Assembly: GCA_944375955.1 (NCBI GenBank)
Contig: CALWBE010000036.1
Span: 1 to 64,000 of the forward strand
Reading direction: 5' to 3'
Source: an uncultured Clostridia bacterium
GTDB taxonomy: Bacteria > Bacillota > Clostridia > Oscillospirales > CAG-382
DNA: 64,000 nt
Below are positions 18,645 through 28,816 of the stretch, piece by piece (position 1 is the stretch's first letter; the number at the start of each line of letters is the position of its first letter). The notes below the pieces were generated by a model. The model searched no databases. It was not told the origin of the DNA and saw nothing but the letters and a program-made list of their open reading frames with translations. The translations under genes were made by a program, and so were the position numbers.

Positions 18645-18672
18645 TTGCTTTAAAACAATATTATTATATCAT
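18645..18672 (+). promoter_or_regulatory. weak candidate promoter for leuS
   Basis: TTGCTT at 18645-18650 and TATCAT at 18667-18672 are spaced by 16 bases, 29 bases before the leuS start. The 180-base gap before leuS contains no T-box core, so no tRNA-sensing leader is apparent here. Confidence 0.35.
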
Positions 18673-18700
18673 ATACATTCAGAGGAGAATTAACAAAACA

Positions 18701-21112
18701 ATGAAACACGATTTTAAACAAATCGAGAAAAAATGGCAGGATGAATGGGAAGCCAAAGGTGCTTTCCATGCCAAAGACGACTATACTCTTCCTAAATTTT
18801 ATCCCCTTGTCGAATTTCCCTATCCTTCGGGTCAGGGCTTGCATGTAGGTCATCCTCGCTCTTATACCGCACTTGACATAGTCGCGCGAAAAAAACGAAT
18901 GCTCGGCTATAATGTTCTTTATCCTATGGGTTGGGATGCTTTCGGTCTTCCTACCGAAAATTATGCAATAAAAAACAAAATTCACCCAAAGATTGTCACC
19001 GAAAAAAACGTAAACCGTTTCCGCAGTCAGTTAAAATCTTTAGGACTTTCTTTCGACTGGTCGCGCGAAATCAATACCACCTCTCCCGAATATTATAAAT
19101 GGACGCAGTGGATTTTTATTCAGCTTTTTAAAAACGGGCTTGCTTATAAAAAGAAAATGTCTGTAAACTGGTGTACTTCCTGCAAATGCGTACTCGCAAA
19201 CGAGGAAGTCGTCGACGGCGTCTGCGAAAGATGCGGTTCTGAAGTCGTACGCCGTGAAAAAAGTCAGTGGATGCTTAAAATTACCGAATATGCCGAAAGA
19301 CTTATAGACGATCTTGATACTGTCGATTTTATCGACCGCGTTAAACTTCAGCAGAAAAACTGGATAGGTAAATCTACCGGAGCGCAGGTGACTTTCAAAA
19401 CTACTCTCGGTGATTCGTTTGAAATCTATACTACGCGTCCCGATACGCTTTTCGGCGTAACTTATATGGTAATTTCACCGGAACATCCTATTCTTGAAAC
19501 CTGGCGCAATAAGATAACAAACATTGATGAAGTCGACGCTTATAAAGCCGAAGCCGCCAAAAAAAGTGATTTTGAACGCTCTGAACTTGCCGATCAAAAA
19601 GAGAAAACCGGCGTAAGACTCTCAGGAGTTATGGCTATAAATCCGGTAAATGGAGCAGAAATTCCGATATTTATTTCAGATTACGTACTTATTACTTACG
19701 GTACCGGCGCTATAATGGCAGTTCCGGCTCATGATACCCGCGATTATGCGTTCGCTAAAAAATTCGGACTGCCTATGATTGAGGTCGTCGGCGGCGGAAA
19801 TATAGAAAATGAAGCTTTTACCGATGTTGAAACCGGAACTCTTGTCAATTCGGGATTTCTTACCGGTCTTTCGGTAGAGGACGCAAAGAAAAAAATTACC
19901 GACTGGCTTACTGAAAAAGGTATCGGAAAAGCTAAAGTCAACTTTAAGCTGCGCGACTGGGTTTTCTCGCGTCAGCGTTATTGGGGCGAACCTATTCCTC
20001 TTGTCAACTGTCCTAATTGCGGCTGGGTTTCGGTTCCCGAAAACGAACTTCCTTTGGAGCTCCCGGAAGTAGATTCATATGAGCCCGGAGAAGACGGCGA
20101 AAGTCCTCTCGCAAAGCTTACCGACTGGGTTCGCTGCAAATGTCCTAAATGCGGCGCAGACGCTCAGCGTGAAACCGATACCATGCCTCAGTGGGCAGGC
20201 TCTTCCTGGTATTTCCTGCGTTATTGCGACCCTCACAATCCTAACGCTATCGCTTCAAAAGAGTCTCTTGATTACTGGATGCCCGTAGACTGGTATAACG
20301 GAGGTATGGAACACACTACCCTTCATCTGCTTTATTCTCGTTTCTGGGCAAAATTCCTTTATGATATAAAAGTTTTGCGCTATCCCGAACCATATAAAAA
20401 ACGTACTTCTCACGGTATGATCCTCGGTGAAAACGGCGAAAAAATGTCCAAATCCCGCGGAAATGTGGTAAATCCCGACGACATAATCAACGAATACGGC
20501 GCAGATACTCTTCGTATGTATGAAATGTTTATCGGCGATTTTGAAAAAGCTGCTCCCTGGTCTTCTCAAAGCATAAAGGGCTGCAAGCGTTTTCTTGAGC
20601 GTTTTGCAGGACTTACGGATATTGCTCATGGCAGCGGAATTACTCCTGCGCTTGAATCAAGCTTCCATAAAACCATAAAAAAAGTTACGCATGATATTGA
20701 CGAGCTTAAACATAATACCGCTATTGCGGCAATTATGAGCCTTATAAATGAAATATATGACGCAAAAACTCTAACACTTGATGAGCTTGACGTATTTACA
20801 AGGCTTGTTTGTCCGTTTGCTCCTCATCTTGCCGAAGAAATCTGGCATACAGCTCTCGGTCACAACGATTTTTGTTCGCTCGCTCCGTGGCCTGAATTTG
20901 ACGAGTCAAAAACCGTGGACGCTATGGCAGAATACGGCGTTCAGATATGCGGCAAGTTCCGCGGCAAGCTCACTCTCCCGGCTAAAACCGCAAAAGAAGA
21001 CGCTATAGCCGCCGTGCGCGCTGACGCTAACTTTGCAAAATTTCTTGACGGCAAAGAGACCGTTAAGGAAATCTTTGTTCCGGATAAGCTTATAAACATC
21101 GTCGTAAAATAA
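18701..21112 (+). CDS. leuS: leucyl-tRNA synthetase
   Basis: LeuRS charges tRNA-Leu and edits mischarged products. The 803-residue class I synthetase has the HIGH-equivalent HVGH in [16 protein letters not shown] near residue 45. A zinc-binding CTSCK/CERCG module lies near residues 155-180. The CP1 editing domain is seen through [14 protein letters not shown] and the [16 protein letters not shown] threonine-rich region. The KMSKS loop [11 protein letters not shown] is near residue 580. An AGAGGAGAA site precedes the ATG. It is separated from its neighbours by intergenic spaces on both sides, so it is probably its own unit. Confidence 0.97.
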   Translation: MKHDFKQIEKKWQDEWEAKGAFHAKDDYTLPKFYPLVEFPYPSGQGLHVGHPRSYTALDIVARKKRMLGYNVLYPMGWDAFGLPTENYAIKNKIHPKIVTEKNVNRFRSQLKSLGLSFDWSREINTTSPEYYKWTQWIFIQLFKNGLAYKKKMSVNWCTSCKCVLANEEVVDGVCERCGSEVVRREKSQWMLKITEYAERLIDDLDTVDFIDRVKLQQKNWIGKSTGAQVTFKTTLGDSFEIYTTRPDTLFGVTYMVISPEHPILETWRNKITNIDEVDAYKAEAAKKSDFERSELADQKEKTGVRLSGVMAINPVNGAEIPIFISDYVLITYGTGAIMAVPAHDTRDYAFAKKFGLPMIEVVGGGNIENEAFTDVETGTLVNSGFLTGLSVEDAKKKITDWLTEKGIGKAKVNFKLRDWVFSRQRYWGEPIPLVNCPNCGWVSVPENELPLELPEVDSYEPGEDGESPLAKLTDWVRCKCPKCGADAQRETDTMPQWAGSSWYFLRYCDPHNPNAIASKESLDYWMPVDWYNGGMEHTTLHLLYSRFWAKFLYDIKVLRYPEPYKKRTSHGMILGENGEKMSKSRGNVVNPDDIINEYGADTLRMYEMFIGDFEKAAPWSSQSIKGCKRFLERFAGLTDIAHGSGITPALESSFHKTIKKVTHDIDELKHNTAIAAIMSLINEIYDAKTLTLDELDVFTRLVCPFAPHLAEEIWHTALGHNDFCSLAPWPEFDESKTVDAMAEYGVQICGKFRGKLTLPAKTAKEDAIAAVRADANFAKFLDGKETVKEIFVPDKLINIVVK

Positions 21113-21233
21113 TTTTTATAAACTAAGTTTTTTACTTTAAATTTACATGTTTTCTGAATATTAATTTATTTTCGCTTTTCAGACTGTGTAACATTAAAAT
21201 ACTTTATGTTATTAAAATTATTTCTAAAATCTA

Positions 21234-21262
21234 TTGACAACGGATGTATATTGTTATATAAT
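21234..21262 (+). promoter_or_regulatory. consensus promoter for rpsU
   Basis: TTGACA at 21234-21239 and TATAAT at 21257-21262 are spaced by exactly 17 bases. This is a perfect vegetative-sigma promoter, 56 bases before the rpsU start, fitting strong expression of a ribosomal protein. Confidence 0.85.
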
Positions 21263-21317
21263 ACATTGTAGCACAAAAATATATATCTCTTTGCCTATTG
21301 CGAAGGGAGGGAAAAAA

Positions 21318-21494
21318 ATGGCAGAAGTAAAACTTAAAGACGGCGAAAATCTCGACAGCGCACTTCGCAGATTTAAAAGACAATGTGCAAGAAGCGGTGT
21401 GCTTACAGAGCTCCGTAAAAGAGAGCATTATGAAAAACCCAGCGTAAAGCGCAAAAAGAAGTCCGAGGCTGCCCGCAAGCGTAAATATAAATAA
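21318..21494 (+). CDS. rpsU: ribosomal protein bS21
   Basis: bS21 is a small, very basic 30S protein. The 58 residues begin [20 protein letters not shown], contain [20 protein letters not shown] and end in a Lys/Arg-rich tail, as in other Firmicutes. AAGGGAGGG lies seven bases before the ATG. It has its own perfect promoter and a strong terminator, so it is a single-gene unit. In many relatives rpsU is followed by yqeY, which is absent here. Confidence 0.96.
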   Translation: MAEVKLKDGENLDSALRRFKRQCARSGVLTELRKREHYEKPSVKRKKKSEAARKRKYK

Positions 21495-21570
21495 TTGCGG
21501 TACGGATGGTGTCTATTTACGATTTGAATATTTTATTATTTGTTATAGACTTTTTATATTAGCCGCTATT

Positions 21571-21607
21571 AAGACAGTTTGTATTTTTACAAACTGTCTT
21601 TTTTTTA
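21571..21607 (+). terminator. intrinsic terminator after rpsU
   Basis: AAGACAGTTTGT at 21571-21582 pairs perfectly with ACAAACTGTCTT at 21589-21600 around a six-base loop, followed by a T-run. It also lies between rpsU and the converging LysR gene. Confidence 0.88.
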
Positions 21608-21620
21608 TTTTTTTACCCCT

Positions 21621-22520
21621 CTATCCGTATATTTTTGCCGAATCATGATATAAACTTATTATATCCCGCAAAACCTCCGTTTTTGAAAAATCTCTGTTGT
21701 AAACTATATTCATCTCACGTATCATACTGAGATTTTCTATCGGCAAAGCCGCAAGCTTGCCCTTATTAAGCTCATCCATACACGCGCTTTTCGGAAGTAT
21801 GGATATTCCCATATCCTTGCGTATCAAATCTTTTATTGTCGCTATATTATCCACTTCAAGCGTTATGTTGAAATTGTCTATCGTTTCTCCTATACTTACA
21901 AGCGTCGCCTCAAACAGCATCCGCGTAGCAGAACTCGGCAGCCGCAGTATCATCTGCTCGTTTTTCAGCTCCGCCAGTGTCACCATCGATTTTTTCGACA
22001 AAGGATTATTGTTTGACAATACACACACAAGATAATCGGTATCAAGCATAAGACAATTTAGATTCGGCGTGTTCGGCCGTCCTTCGACTACCGCAAGATC
22101 AAGCTCATAATTTTCAAGCATATTATAAAGATTTTTTATTGTATCAGTTATTATTGTTATACTTATATTATGATTCAAACGCCCGTATTTTGCAAGAGCT
22201 TCGGTTATAAGGTTGCTTTCGGCTGTATGCGTTATACCTATTCTTATTTTCGTCATACACTTTTCGCTGTCTTCAAGCTCTGAGATCATTTTATTGTATA
22301 TTGCCTTAAGCCTTTTCGCATAGCGCAACACGATTTCGCCTTCAGCTGTAGGTCTGAATTCGCCTTTTCCTCTCAAAAAAATCTTGATTCCGAGCTCATC
22401 TTCGATAAGACTTATATGATGACTCACCGCAGGCTGAGTGAGCGACAGCTTATCTGCTGCTTTCGTAAAATTCTTTTCCTCGGCGACAGTCAGAAGAGTA
22501 TCAAGCTTTATATCCAACAT
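21621..22520 (-). CDS. LysR-type transcriptional regulator
   Basis: A DNA-binding regulator whose ligand is unknown. The N-terminal winged helix-turn-helix (residues 2-60) has FTKAADKLSLTQPAVSHHI and the IKIFLRGKG wing. The rest is a periplasmic-binding-protein-like effector domain. The gene is divergent from the antiporter-mgtC pair. LysR regulators usually control the divergent neighbour, so that pair is the likely target. I place the start at ATG 22520, giving 299 residues, with GGAG about 13 bases upstream. An ATG at 22544 lacks any ribosome site. Confidence 0.9.
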   Translation of the reverse strand: MLDIKLDTLLTVAEEKNFTKAADKLSLTQPAVSHHISLIEDELGIKIFLRGKGEFRPTAEGEIVLRYAKRLKAIYNKMISELEDSEKCMTKIRIGITHTAESNLITEALAKYGRLNHNISITIITDTIKNLYNMLENYELDLAVVEGRPNTPNLNCLMLDTDYLVCVLSNNNPLSKKSMVTLAELKNEQMILRLPSSATRMLFEATLVSIGETIDNFNITLEVDNIATIKDLIRKDMGISILPKSACMDELNKGKLAALPIENLSMIREMNIVYNRDFSKTEVLRDIISLYHDSAKIYG

Positions 22521-22578
22521 GCTGACATTTTTCGCTCCTATCATAAAAAATATTTATATATATCAAAATAATTATCAC

Positions 22579-22606
22579 TTGACTTTATATAATAACAGTG
22601 TATCAT
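22579..22606 (+). promoter_or_regulatory. candidate promoter for the antiporter-mgtC unit
   Basis: TTGACT at 22579-22584 and TATCAT at 22601-22606 have 16-base spacing. Its -10 overlaps the -10 of the opposing LysR promoter, so the two genes would share one control region. Confidence 0.5.
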
Positions 22607-22625
22607 ATATTGTATATTTTTTCAA
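22597..22625 (-). promoter_or_regulatory. candidate promoter for the LysR gene
   Basis: On the minus strand TTGAAA (22620-22625) and TACACT (22597-22602) are spaced by 17 bases. The overlap with the opposite promoter is the classical LysR divergent arrangement. I could not single out a regulator box. Confidence 0.45.
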
Positions 22626-22676
22626 GTAATATTAAATCATTTTATAATATAAGAAGAAACAGGAACAGGAGACAAA

Positions 22677-24125
22677 ATGCCCGATTTCAGCAAATTGTAT
22701 GAACATATAGAAAAAACTTCGTCAGTGGCGCCGGTTATAATTTCGATAGCCATTATGCTTTTTTTCGGTTTTTTAATGACACGCATAACAAAAAAATTAA
22801 AGCTGCCTAATGTAACGGCGTATATTGTAACGGGAATTCTTATCGGCCCGTACTGTTTTAATTTTATTCCTCCTTCTGTTGCGGAAGGCATGGACTTCTT
22901 ATCTGATATAGCACTTGCCTTTATCGCTTTCAGCACAGGTGAATTTTTTAAATTTTCTTCACTTAAAAACAACGGAGTAAAAGTTATTGTTATAACTCTT
23001 TTTGAAGCTCTTGCCGCTTCGGTATTCGTTTTTATTCTCACTTATCTTATACTCGGACTTGATCTTGCATTTTCAATAGTTCTTTCGGCGCTCGCGTCGG
23101 CTACGGCTCCGGCGTCTACCATGATGACAATACGTCAGACAGGTGCTAAAGGAGAATTTGTCGACACTCTTTTACAGGTAGTCGCGCTTGATGATATTGT
23201 AGCTCTTATCGCTTACAGCGTTTCGATTTCCGTCGCTGTCTCTTCGGTTTCGGGAGCCGCTGTCGGAATATCCGAAATATTAACGCCGATTGCGGTAAAT
23301 CTCGCCGTTTTGCTGCTTGGCTGTATATTCGGTTTGTTTTTAAAAATACTGCTTCAAAAAAGATCCAATGACAACCGTCTCATAATTACGATAGCTCTTT
23401 TGTTTGCCTTCTGCGGGGCATGTGCGCTTTTGGGAATTTCTCCTCTGCTCGGCTGCATGTCAATGGGCACTGTATATATCAATTTCACTGATGACGATAA
23501 GCTTTTCAAACAGTTAAATTATTTCAGTCCGCCTATTATGCTTTTATTTTTTGTGCGTTCCGGACTCAGCTTTGATTTAGGAGCTTTATTCGGAAACAGC
23601 GGAAGCATCGGCAATATTCCCTTGTTTATTATCGGAATAACATATTTTTTCGTAAGGATTATAGGAAAATATGCCGGAGCTTTTATCGGCTGTTTAATCG
23701 CAAAAAAGAAAAAGGAAGTCCGCAATTATTTGGGACTTGCGCTTATTCCTCAGGCAGGAGTTGCGATAGGGCTTGCCGCAATCGGCGCCCGGACGCTGGG
23801 AGGAGAAGCCGGAGGTGCGCTTGAAACAATAATACTTGCGTCAAGCGTTTTATATGAACTTGTAGGCCCTGGGTGTGCAAAACTTTCGCTTTATTTGTCA
23901 AAATCATATTCTACAAAACTTGAAGAACTTGTATCGGTTGAGGAAACTACCGAACAAGGCGAAAAGAAAAGCTCGCTTGAACTGCTTATAGAGAGAATAC
24001 AAAAAATTCAGGAAGAAATTCCGAAACATGAAGTTTCTGAAGAGGAACAAGCTTTTACAAAGGCTGCCGAAGAGCATTTTGAAAGTTTATATCCTACCCG
24101 TCAAAGACATATCAACAGAAGATAA
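22677..24125 (+). CDS. CPA2-type cation:proton antiporter
   Basis: A membrane exchanger of Na+ or K+ for protons. The 482 residues contain about a dozen hydrophobic segments over residues 15-410. The TGILIGPY motif occurs early, and ALDDIVALIAY carries the paired Asp that bind the ion in CPA2 proteins. A roughly 70-residue charged helical cytosolic tail follows. No RCK/TrkA domain is fused. CAGGAGAC precedes the ATG. It is 17 bases upstream of the mgtC-like gene and divergent from LysR. Ion specificity cannot be inferred. Confidence 0.9.
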   Translation: MPDFSKLYEHIEKTSSVAPVIISIAIMLFFGFLMTRITKKLKLPNVTAYIVTGILIGPYCFNFIPPSVAEGMDFLSDIALAFIAFSTGEFFKFSSLKNNGVKVIVITLFEALAASVFVFILTYLILGLDLAFSIVLSALASATAPASTMMTIRQTGAKGEFVDTLLQVVALDDIVALIAYSVSISVAVSSVSGAAVGISEILTPIAVNLAVLLLGCIFGLFLKILLQKRSNDNRLIITIALLFAFCGACALLGISPLLGCMSMGTVYINFTDDDKLFKQLNYFSPPIMLLFFVRSGLSFDLGALFGNSGSIGNIPLFIIGITYFFVRIIGKYAGAFIGCLIAKKKKEVRNYLGLALIPQAGVAIGLAAIGARTLGGEAGGALETIILASSVLYELVGPGCAKLSLYLSKSYSTKLEELVSVEETTEQGEKKSSLELLIERIQKIQEEIPKHEVSEEEQAFTKAAEEHFESLYPTRQRHINRR

Positions 24126-24142
24126 GGAGGATTTTTACAAAT

Positions 24143-24865
24143 ATGATCACCGATCCAATAGCGCAGCTGCTCGGCAGCTGGTCAGAAGAAATAAACGCCG
24201 CCACAATTATTATAAGAATTGTTCTTTCAGTTCTGCTCGCTGCAATTATCGGCTGTGAACGTTCAAGCAAAAGACATTCTGCCGGACTTCGCACCTTTAT
24301 TCTCGTTTCTCTCGCGTCGACAACCGCTATGATGCTTGATATTTATCTTGCCGGCAAAAGCGGCGTCAATTTTTACCTTATTTCCGCCGCGTCTGTTATT
24401 GCAATAGCTATAATAAGCGTAAATTCCATGCTGTTCAGCTCGCGCAATCAGATAAAAGGTCTTACAACTTCTGTCGGATTATGGGCGTGCGGTATCATAG
24501 GTTTTTCGCTCGGCGCCGGCTTTTATACCGTAACCCTCGCATCCTTTGCCGCGCTTTTATGCTGTCTTTCGGTTTTTCCGGCTTTTGAGGCTTATCTTAA
24601 AAACCGATCTAACCATTTTGAAGTTCATCTTGAACTCAAAAGCAGCAGCAAGCTTCAGGATTTTGTCACTACCATTCGCCGTTTAGGGCTTACTATAGAC
24701 GATATCGAATCAAATCCCGCATATGCAAATTCGGGATTGAGCGTTTATACTATCGCGATTTCAATAAGCAGCGAAGAACTCAAAAAATACAAAACTCATC
24801 ATGAAATTATAGAGGCTCTGTCAACTCTTGACTATGTTTATCACATAGAAGAAATGCACGGATAA
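24143..24865 (+). CDS. MgtC/SapB family membrane protein
   Basis: MgtC-type proteins are membrane factors linked to growth at low magnesium and to control of ATP synthase. They are not proven transporters. The first 150 residues hold four or five membrane segments with RIVLSVLLAAIIGCERSSK and SAGLRTFILVSLAS, which match the family. The C-terminal 85 residues form an ACT-like domain. AAGGAGG precedes the ATG. Co-transcribed with the cation antiporter, it suggests a shared role in ion balance, which is inference. A strong hairpin follows. Confidence 0.9.
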   Translation: MITDPIAQLLGSWSEEINAATIIIRIVLSVLLAAIIGCERSSKRHSAGLRTFILVSLASTTAMMLDIYLAGKSGVNFYLISAASVIAIAIISVNSMLFSSRNQIKGLTTSVGLWACGIIGFSLGAGFYTVTLASFAALLCCLSVFPAFEAYLKNRSNHFEVHLELKSSSKLQDFVTTIRRLGLTIDDIESNPAYANSGLSVYTIAISISSEELKKYKTHHEIIEALSTLDYVYHIEEMHG

Positions 24866-24905
24866 TTATTTTTAAAGATATATCGTTTTCTTGGCCTAAA
24901 AATAT

Positions 24906-24947
24906 ACGCCTGCCCTTCGGTATCCCCGAAAGACAGGCGTTTTTTTA
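24906..24947 (+). terminator. bidirectional terminator between mgtC-like gene and mfd
   Basis: ACGCCTG at 24906-24912 pairs with CAGGCGT at 24934-24940. An inner CTTCGG/CCGAA stem extends it, followed by TTTTTTT. The minus-strand side ends in TATATTTTTA, so it can also end mfd transcription. Confidence 0.85.
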
Positions 24948-27900
24948 TTCATCGGCTTTTTCCGATACTATCTTACTGTACTGCTCGGCAAATTTTTTCG
25001 AAAGCTCTACCGGAGTTTCTCCGTTTTCAAGCTTTATATTGTAGCAGGGTTTTTGTCCCATTGATAAAAGAACTCTGCCTTTAAAACAAAGCGTAAGTTT
25101 TACCGCGACAGCTTTTTCAACTTTATCGGGATAAAATACAAGTTTGTTTTCCCTCTGCTCGATCTTGTTTATGCCGCTTTTTTCACATAATGCGCGCAAA
25201 AGCGATATCTCACAGAGAACTTCCGTTTCTTTCGGAATATCCCCGTATCTGTCAAGCATTTCATCCCTTATTTCATCTATATCTTCCCTTGTTTGAGCCG
25301 CAGCTATTTTTTTATACATCTCTATACGTCCGCCGGGAAGCCTTATATATTTTTCCGGAATATACGCATTGACTCGAAGATCTATCGAAGTTTCTTTTTC
25401 TTTTTTCGGCGTTATTCCCTTTTCCTCAAGCACCGCCTCTTCCAAAATCCTTATATACATCTCATAGCCTACGGCTTCCATATGTCCGGACTGCTCAGCG
25501 CCGAGTATATTTCCCGCTCCTCTTATTTCAAGATCCCGCATCGCTATTTTAAAACCCGATCCGAATTCCGTAAACTCCCGCAGCGCCTCAAGCCTCTTGG
25601 ACGCGATCTCTGTAAGCTCTGCCGATCGTTTCCATGTTATATACGCATACGCTCTACGGTTTGATCTGCCTATTCTGCCTCTTAGCTGATGCAGCTGCGC
25701 AAGTCCCAGCCTTTCCGCGTCTTCAATTATAAGTGTATTGGCGTTCGGAACGTCTATTCCCGTCTCAATTATTGTAGTACATACGAGTATATCTATTTCT
25801 CCGGCTACAAGTGATGCCCAAATATCCGAAAGCTCTTCTTTATCCATCTGACCGTGCGCGCATGCTATAACCGCATCAGGTAGCTTCTCCCTCAATTTTG
25901 CCGCCGTATTTTCTATTCCCTCTACCCGGTTATGAAGATAAAATACCTGTCCCGCACGGCGCAGCTCCTTTTTTATAGCCTCAAGTATCAGAAAATCGTC
26001 GTGCTCAAGCACATATGTCTGCACCGGATAACGGTCTGTCGGCGCTTCCTCAAGTATTGACATATCCCGTATCCCCGCCATTGCCATATTAAGCGTCCTC
26101 GGAATAGGCGTCGCAGTCAGCGTCAATACGTCTATCTGCCGCGACATCTCTTTCAGCCGCTCTTTATGCGCGACGCCGAAACGCTGTTCCTCGTCTACCA
26201 CAAGCAACCCCAGATCGCGGAATTTTATATTTTTTCCAAGCAGCTTATGCGTTCCGATTACTATATCCGTCTCTCCTGTCGCAAGACGTTTTACTATCGC
26301 CGCCGCTTCTTTCGGCTTGCAGAAACGCGACAGCATTTCAATCTTAAACGGAAATCCTTTCATCCTTGACAATACCGTCCTGTAATGCTGCATCGCAAGT
26401 ATTGTAGTCGGTACAAGCAACGCCGCTTGTTTTCCTTCTATTACACACTTGAAAATAGCCCTCAATGCTACTTCGGTTTTGCCGAATCCCACATCGCCGC
26501 ACAAAAGACGGTCCATCGGATGCGGTTTTTCCATATCTTCCTTTATTTCCCTTACCGCGGTAAGCTGTCCGTCGGTTTCCTCATATTCGAACTGTTCCTC
26601 AAACTCGCGCTGCCATTCGGTATCTGGAGAAAATGCATATCCCGGAAGCTTTGTCCTTTCCGCATACAGCTGTATTAACTGCTTTGCCATATCTTTTGCG
26701 GCTTTTTTTACTCTCGACTTTGTTTTCTGCCATTCCTTTGTCGACATGCTTGACAGTTTTACATTCTCTCCGGCTCCGGCATATCTTGATACCCGATCAA
26801 GCTGGTCGACCGGAATATAAAGCGCCTCGCTGCCGGCATACTGAAGCATGATATAATCGCGCGTAACCCCGGCAACAGTCATCGTCCTCAATCCCTCATA
26901 GCGCGCGATTCCGTGTACGGAATGTACCACGTAATCCCCCACCTTAAGGTCCTGATATGAAAGTATCTTTTGTCCCGAACTCTTTTTGTCATGCGCCGCC
27001 GATTTGCGCGACAGTCTTCTCCTTTCGGACAGAGCTCTTTCCTCTTCCGTTATAAGCGCAAATCCTGAACGCGTAAGCTCGAATCCGTGCAGATTTCCGC
27101 AGATTTTATATATCTCGCCGTCGGGTACGCAATAGCACATTCCGTCTTTTTCCGTCTCTGCCGCTCCGTAAGCGTCCGCTGTCATGCTTCGGATTCCTTT
27201 TCCGGACAGCATCTCACATAGCTCGCCTGCCTGCCGCTCGCTGCCTGCAAGTATTACCGTCTTATACCCGAGCATATTATAATTCGATATATCTTCGCAC
27301 AATACGTCGAAGTTTTTTCCGAACGGCGCCGTCTGTTTTGATACGAAATTGTAAAGTCCGGATATCTCAAAGTCAAGACGCGCCGTAAAATTGCTTGTAA
27401 CTACCGACGGCTGTTTTGACAGCTTTGACAAAAGCAGCTCTTCTCCGCACATAAACTGCGAACACGCGCTGTGCAGCTCTCCCGCTGACAATAGCGATAT
27501 CACCGTTTCTTCAATCTGCCATTTGCTGCTTTTTATCCTTTCGGACGTCTTGGGATAATCTATTACAAATATCCCGCCGTCAATACACGATAAAAGACAG
27601 CGGTCAGCTTTTGATATCGCCGGCAAGTATTTATCTATATTTGAAATTGTAGAATTTTCAAGCAGTTCCTTTTCTTTTTGCAGCTTTTCAAGCAAAGATT
27701 CTGCCGTCAGCTCTTCAAGTTTTTCCCCCGTCTTTTTTGCCTTTTTTACGCGCTTCTCACAGTTTTCTATCAGTTCGCAGCACAAACTTGTGCAGATTTT
27801 TTTCTGCTCAGGTGTCAGCAATATTTCCCTTGCCGGAGTTACAGTAAATTCGCTTACGTTTTCTATTCTCCTCTGCGTCATTATGTCGAAAAATCCGCAG

Positions 27901-28559
27901 GCGTCTGTCTCGTCGCCGTAAAATTCCGTTCTTATAGGATATTCGCTGTCCGGCGGATATATATCAACTATATCTCCTCTGTGTGAAAACTGTCCTTTTC
28001 CTTCGACTGTATCGCACTCTGTATATCCGTACAAACAAAGCTTTTCAAGCAGCTTGTTTATGCTGTATTCTTCACCGCGTCTAAGAGTTATGCTGCCTGA
28101 AATATTTTCCTCCGGCGGAAGCAGTGAAAGCACCGCTTCCGGAACTGCTATCACGATTTTCGCTTCGCCGCGTGAAATTTTGCGCAGTACCTCAAGTCTT
28201 TCATACTCAGCTTCATGTGAAAACGCTTCTACATTATGAAATACAAAATCCCGCATCGGGAAAATGTATACTCCGTCCGCGCAGTATGACAATATATCCT
28301 TTACATTCGACGCGGTTTTTTCGTCAGGAGCAATAATAAGGGACGTTCCGTATTTTCCGCATTCCTCTTCAAGATCGTCTGTCAGCGACAGTAAAAGCAG
28401 TGCAAGCGGCATATCGGAGATTCCTGTTACAAACGCCGGGGGCTGACGGAAATTTTTGATTTTATAATTCTTCAGCGATTCATATAATTTTTTATATTCA
28501 TTTTCCCTGCGCATTGCCCCCGCAAGAAGATGTGCCGTCGGATTTTTAAGTATTGACAT
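24945..28559 (-). CDS. mfd: transcription-repair coupling factor Mfd
   Basis: Mfd removes RNA polymerase stalled at DNA damage and recruits UvrA. The start at 28559 (MSILKNPTAHLL) gives 1204 residues, with an AAGGCGG site upstream. A further in-frame extension would add a 30-residue poly-basic leader and is less likely. The N-terminal third is UvrB-like. The RNA polymerase interaction domain begins GDYVVHSVHGIARYEG. The translocase has RLLCGDVGFGKTEVALRA (Walker A), LLVVDEEQRFGV and TLTATPIPRTLNMAM. The C-terminal TRCF domain contains the family ELEIR/GAGN-like stretch MRDLEIRGAGNILG. It lies downstream of thrS in the same direction. Confidence 0.96.
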   Translation of the reverse strand: MSILKNPTAHLLAGAMRRENEYKKLYESLKNYKIKNFRQPPAFVTGISDMPLALLLLSLTDDLEEECGKYGTSLIIAPDEKTASNVKDILSYCADGVYIFPMRDFVFHNVEAFSHEAEYERLEVLRKISRGEAKIVIAVPEAVLSLLPPEENISGSITLRRGEEYSINKLLEKLCLYGYTECDTVEGKGQFSHRGDIVDIYPPDSEYPIRTEFYGDETDACGFFDIMTQRRIENVSEFTVTPAREILLTPEQKKICTSLCCELIENCEKRVKKAKKTGEKLEELTAESLLEKLQKEKELLENSTISNIDKYLPAISKADRCLLSCIDGGIFVIDYPKTSERIKSSKWQIEETVISLLSAGELHSACSQFMCGEELLLSKLSKQPSVVTSNFTARLDFEISGLYNFVSKQTAPFGKNFDVLCEDISNYNMLGYKTVILAGSERQAGELCEMLSGKGIRSMTADAYGAAETEKDGMCYCVPDGEIYKICGNLHGFELTRSGFALITEEERALSERRRLSRKSAAHDKKSSGQKILSYQDLKVGDYVVHSVHGIARYEGLRTMTVAGVTRDYIMLQYAGSEALYIPVDQLDRVSRYAGAGENVKLSSMSTKEWQKTKSRVKKAAKDMAKQLIQLYAERTKLPGYAFSPDTEWQREFEEQFEYEETDGQLTAVREIKEDMEKPHPMDRLLCGDVGFGKTEVALRAIFKCVIEGKQAALLVPTTILAMQHYRTVLSRMKGFPFKIEMLSRFCKPKEAAAIVKRLATGETDIVIGTHKLLGKNIKFRDLGLLVVDEEQRFGVAHKERLKEMSRQIDVLTLTATPIPRTLNMAMAGIRDMSILEEAPTDRYPVQTYVLEHDDFLILEAIKKELRRAGQVFYLHNRVEGIENTAAKLREKLPDAVIACAHGQMDKEELSDIWASLVAGEIDILVCTTIIETGIDVPNANTLIIEDAERLGLAQLHQLRGRIGRSNRRAYAYITWKRSAELTEIASKRLEALREFTEFGSGFKIAMRDLEIRGAGNILGAEQSGHMEAVGYEMYIRILEEAVLEEKGITPKKEKETSIDLRVNAYIPEKYIRLPGGRIEMYKKIAAAQTREDIDEIRDEMLDRYGDIPKETEVLCEISLLRALCEKSGINKIEQRENKLVFYPDKVEKAVAVKLTLCFKGRVLLSMGQKPCYNIKLENGETPVELSKKFAEQYSKIVSEKADE

Positions 28560-28647
28560 CCTTTTTCGCCGCCTTTCTTTAAATCTCTCTTTTCTTTTTT
28601 TCTGCCGTTTTCTGCCGCTTATCTTTGATATTTTTAAACAGCAAGAC

Positions 28648-28680
28648 AAGGCTTATGCAACTATCATAAGCCTTTTTTAT
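28648..28680 (+). terminator. perfect hairpin with plus-strand T-run between mfd and thrS
   Basis: AAGGCTTATG (28648-28657) pairs perfectly with CATAAGCCTT (28665-28674), followed on the plus strand by TTTTTAT. No plus-strand gene lies upstream, so its role is unclear. On the minus strand it lies in the mfd leader. A related, longer imperfect stem (AGGCTT...AAGCCT) occupies 28731-28770 after thrS. Confidence 0.5.
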
Positions 28681-28816
28681 ATATTTTTTATTATATTATA
28701 AGGTGTTTCGCCTTTTTACGGCAGGCTTTCAGGCTTATGAAAACATATTATAACAATCACAAGCCTTTTGCCCTGCACTTTTTATTTTTTTTATTTTTTT
28801 ATATTTTTTAAACCGC

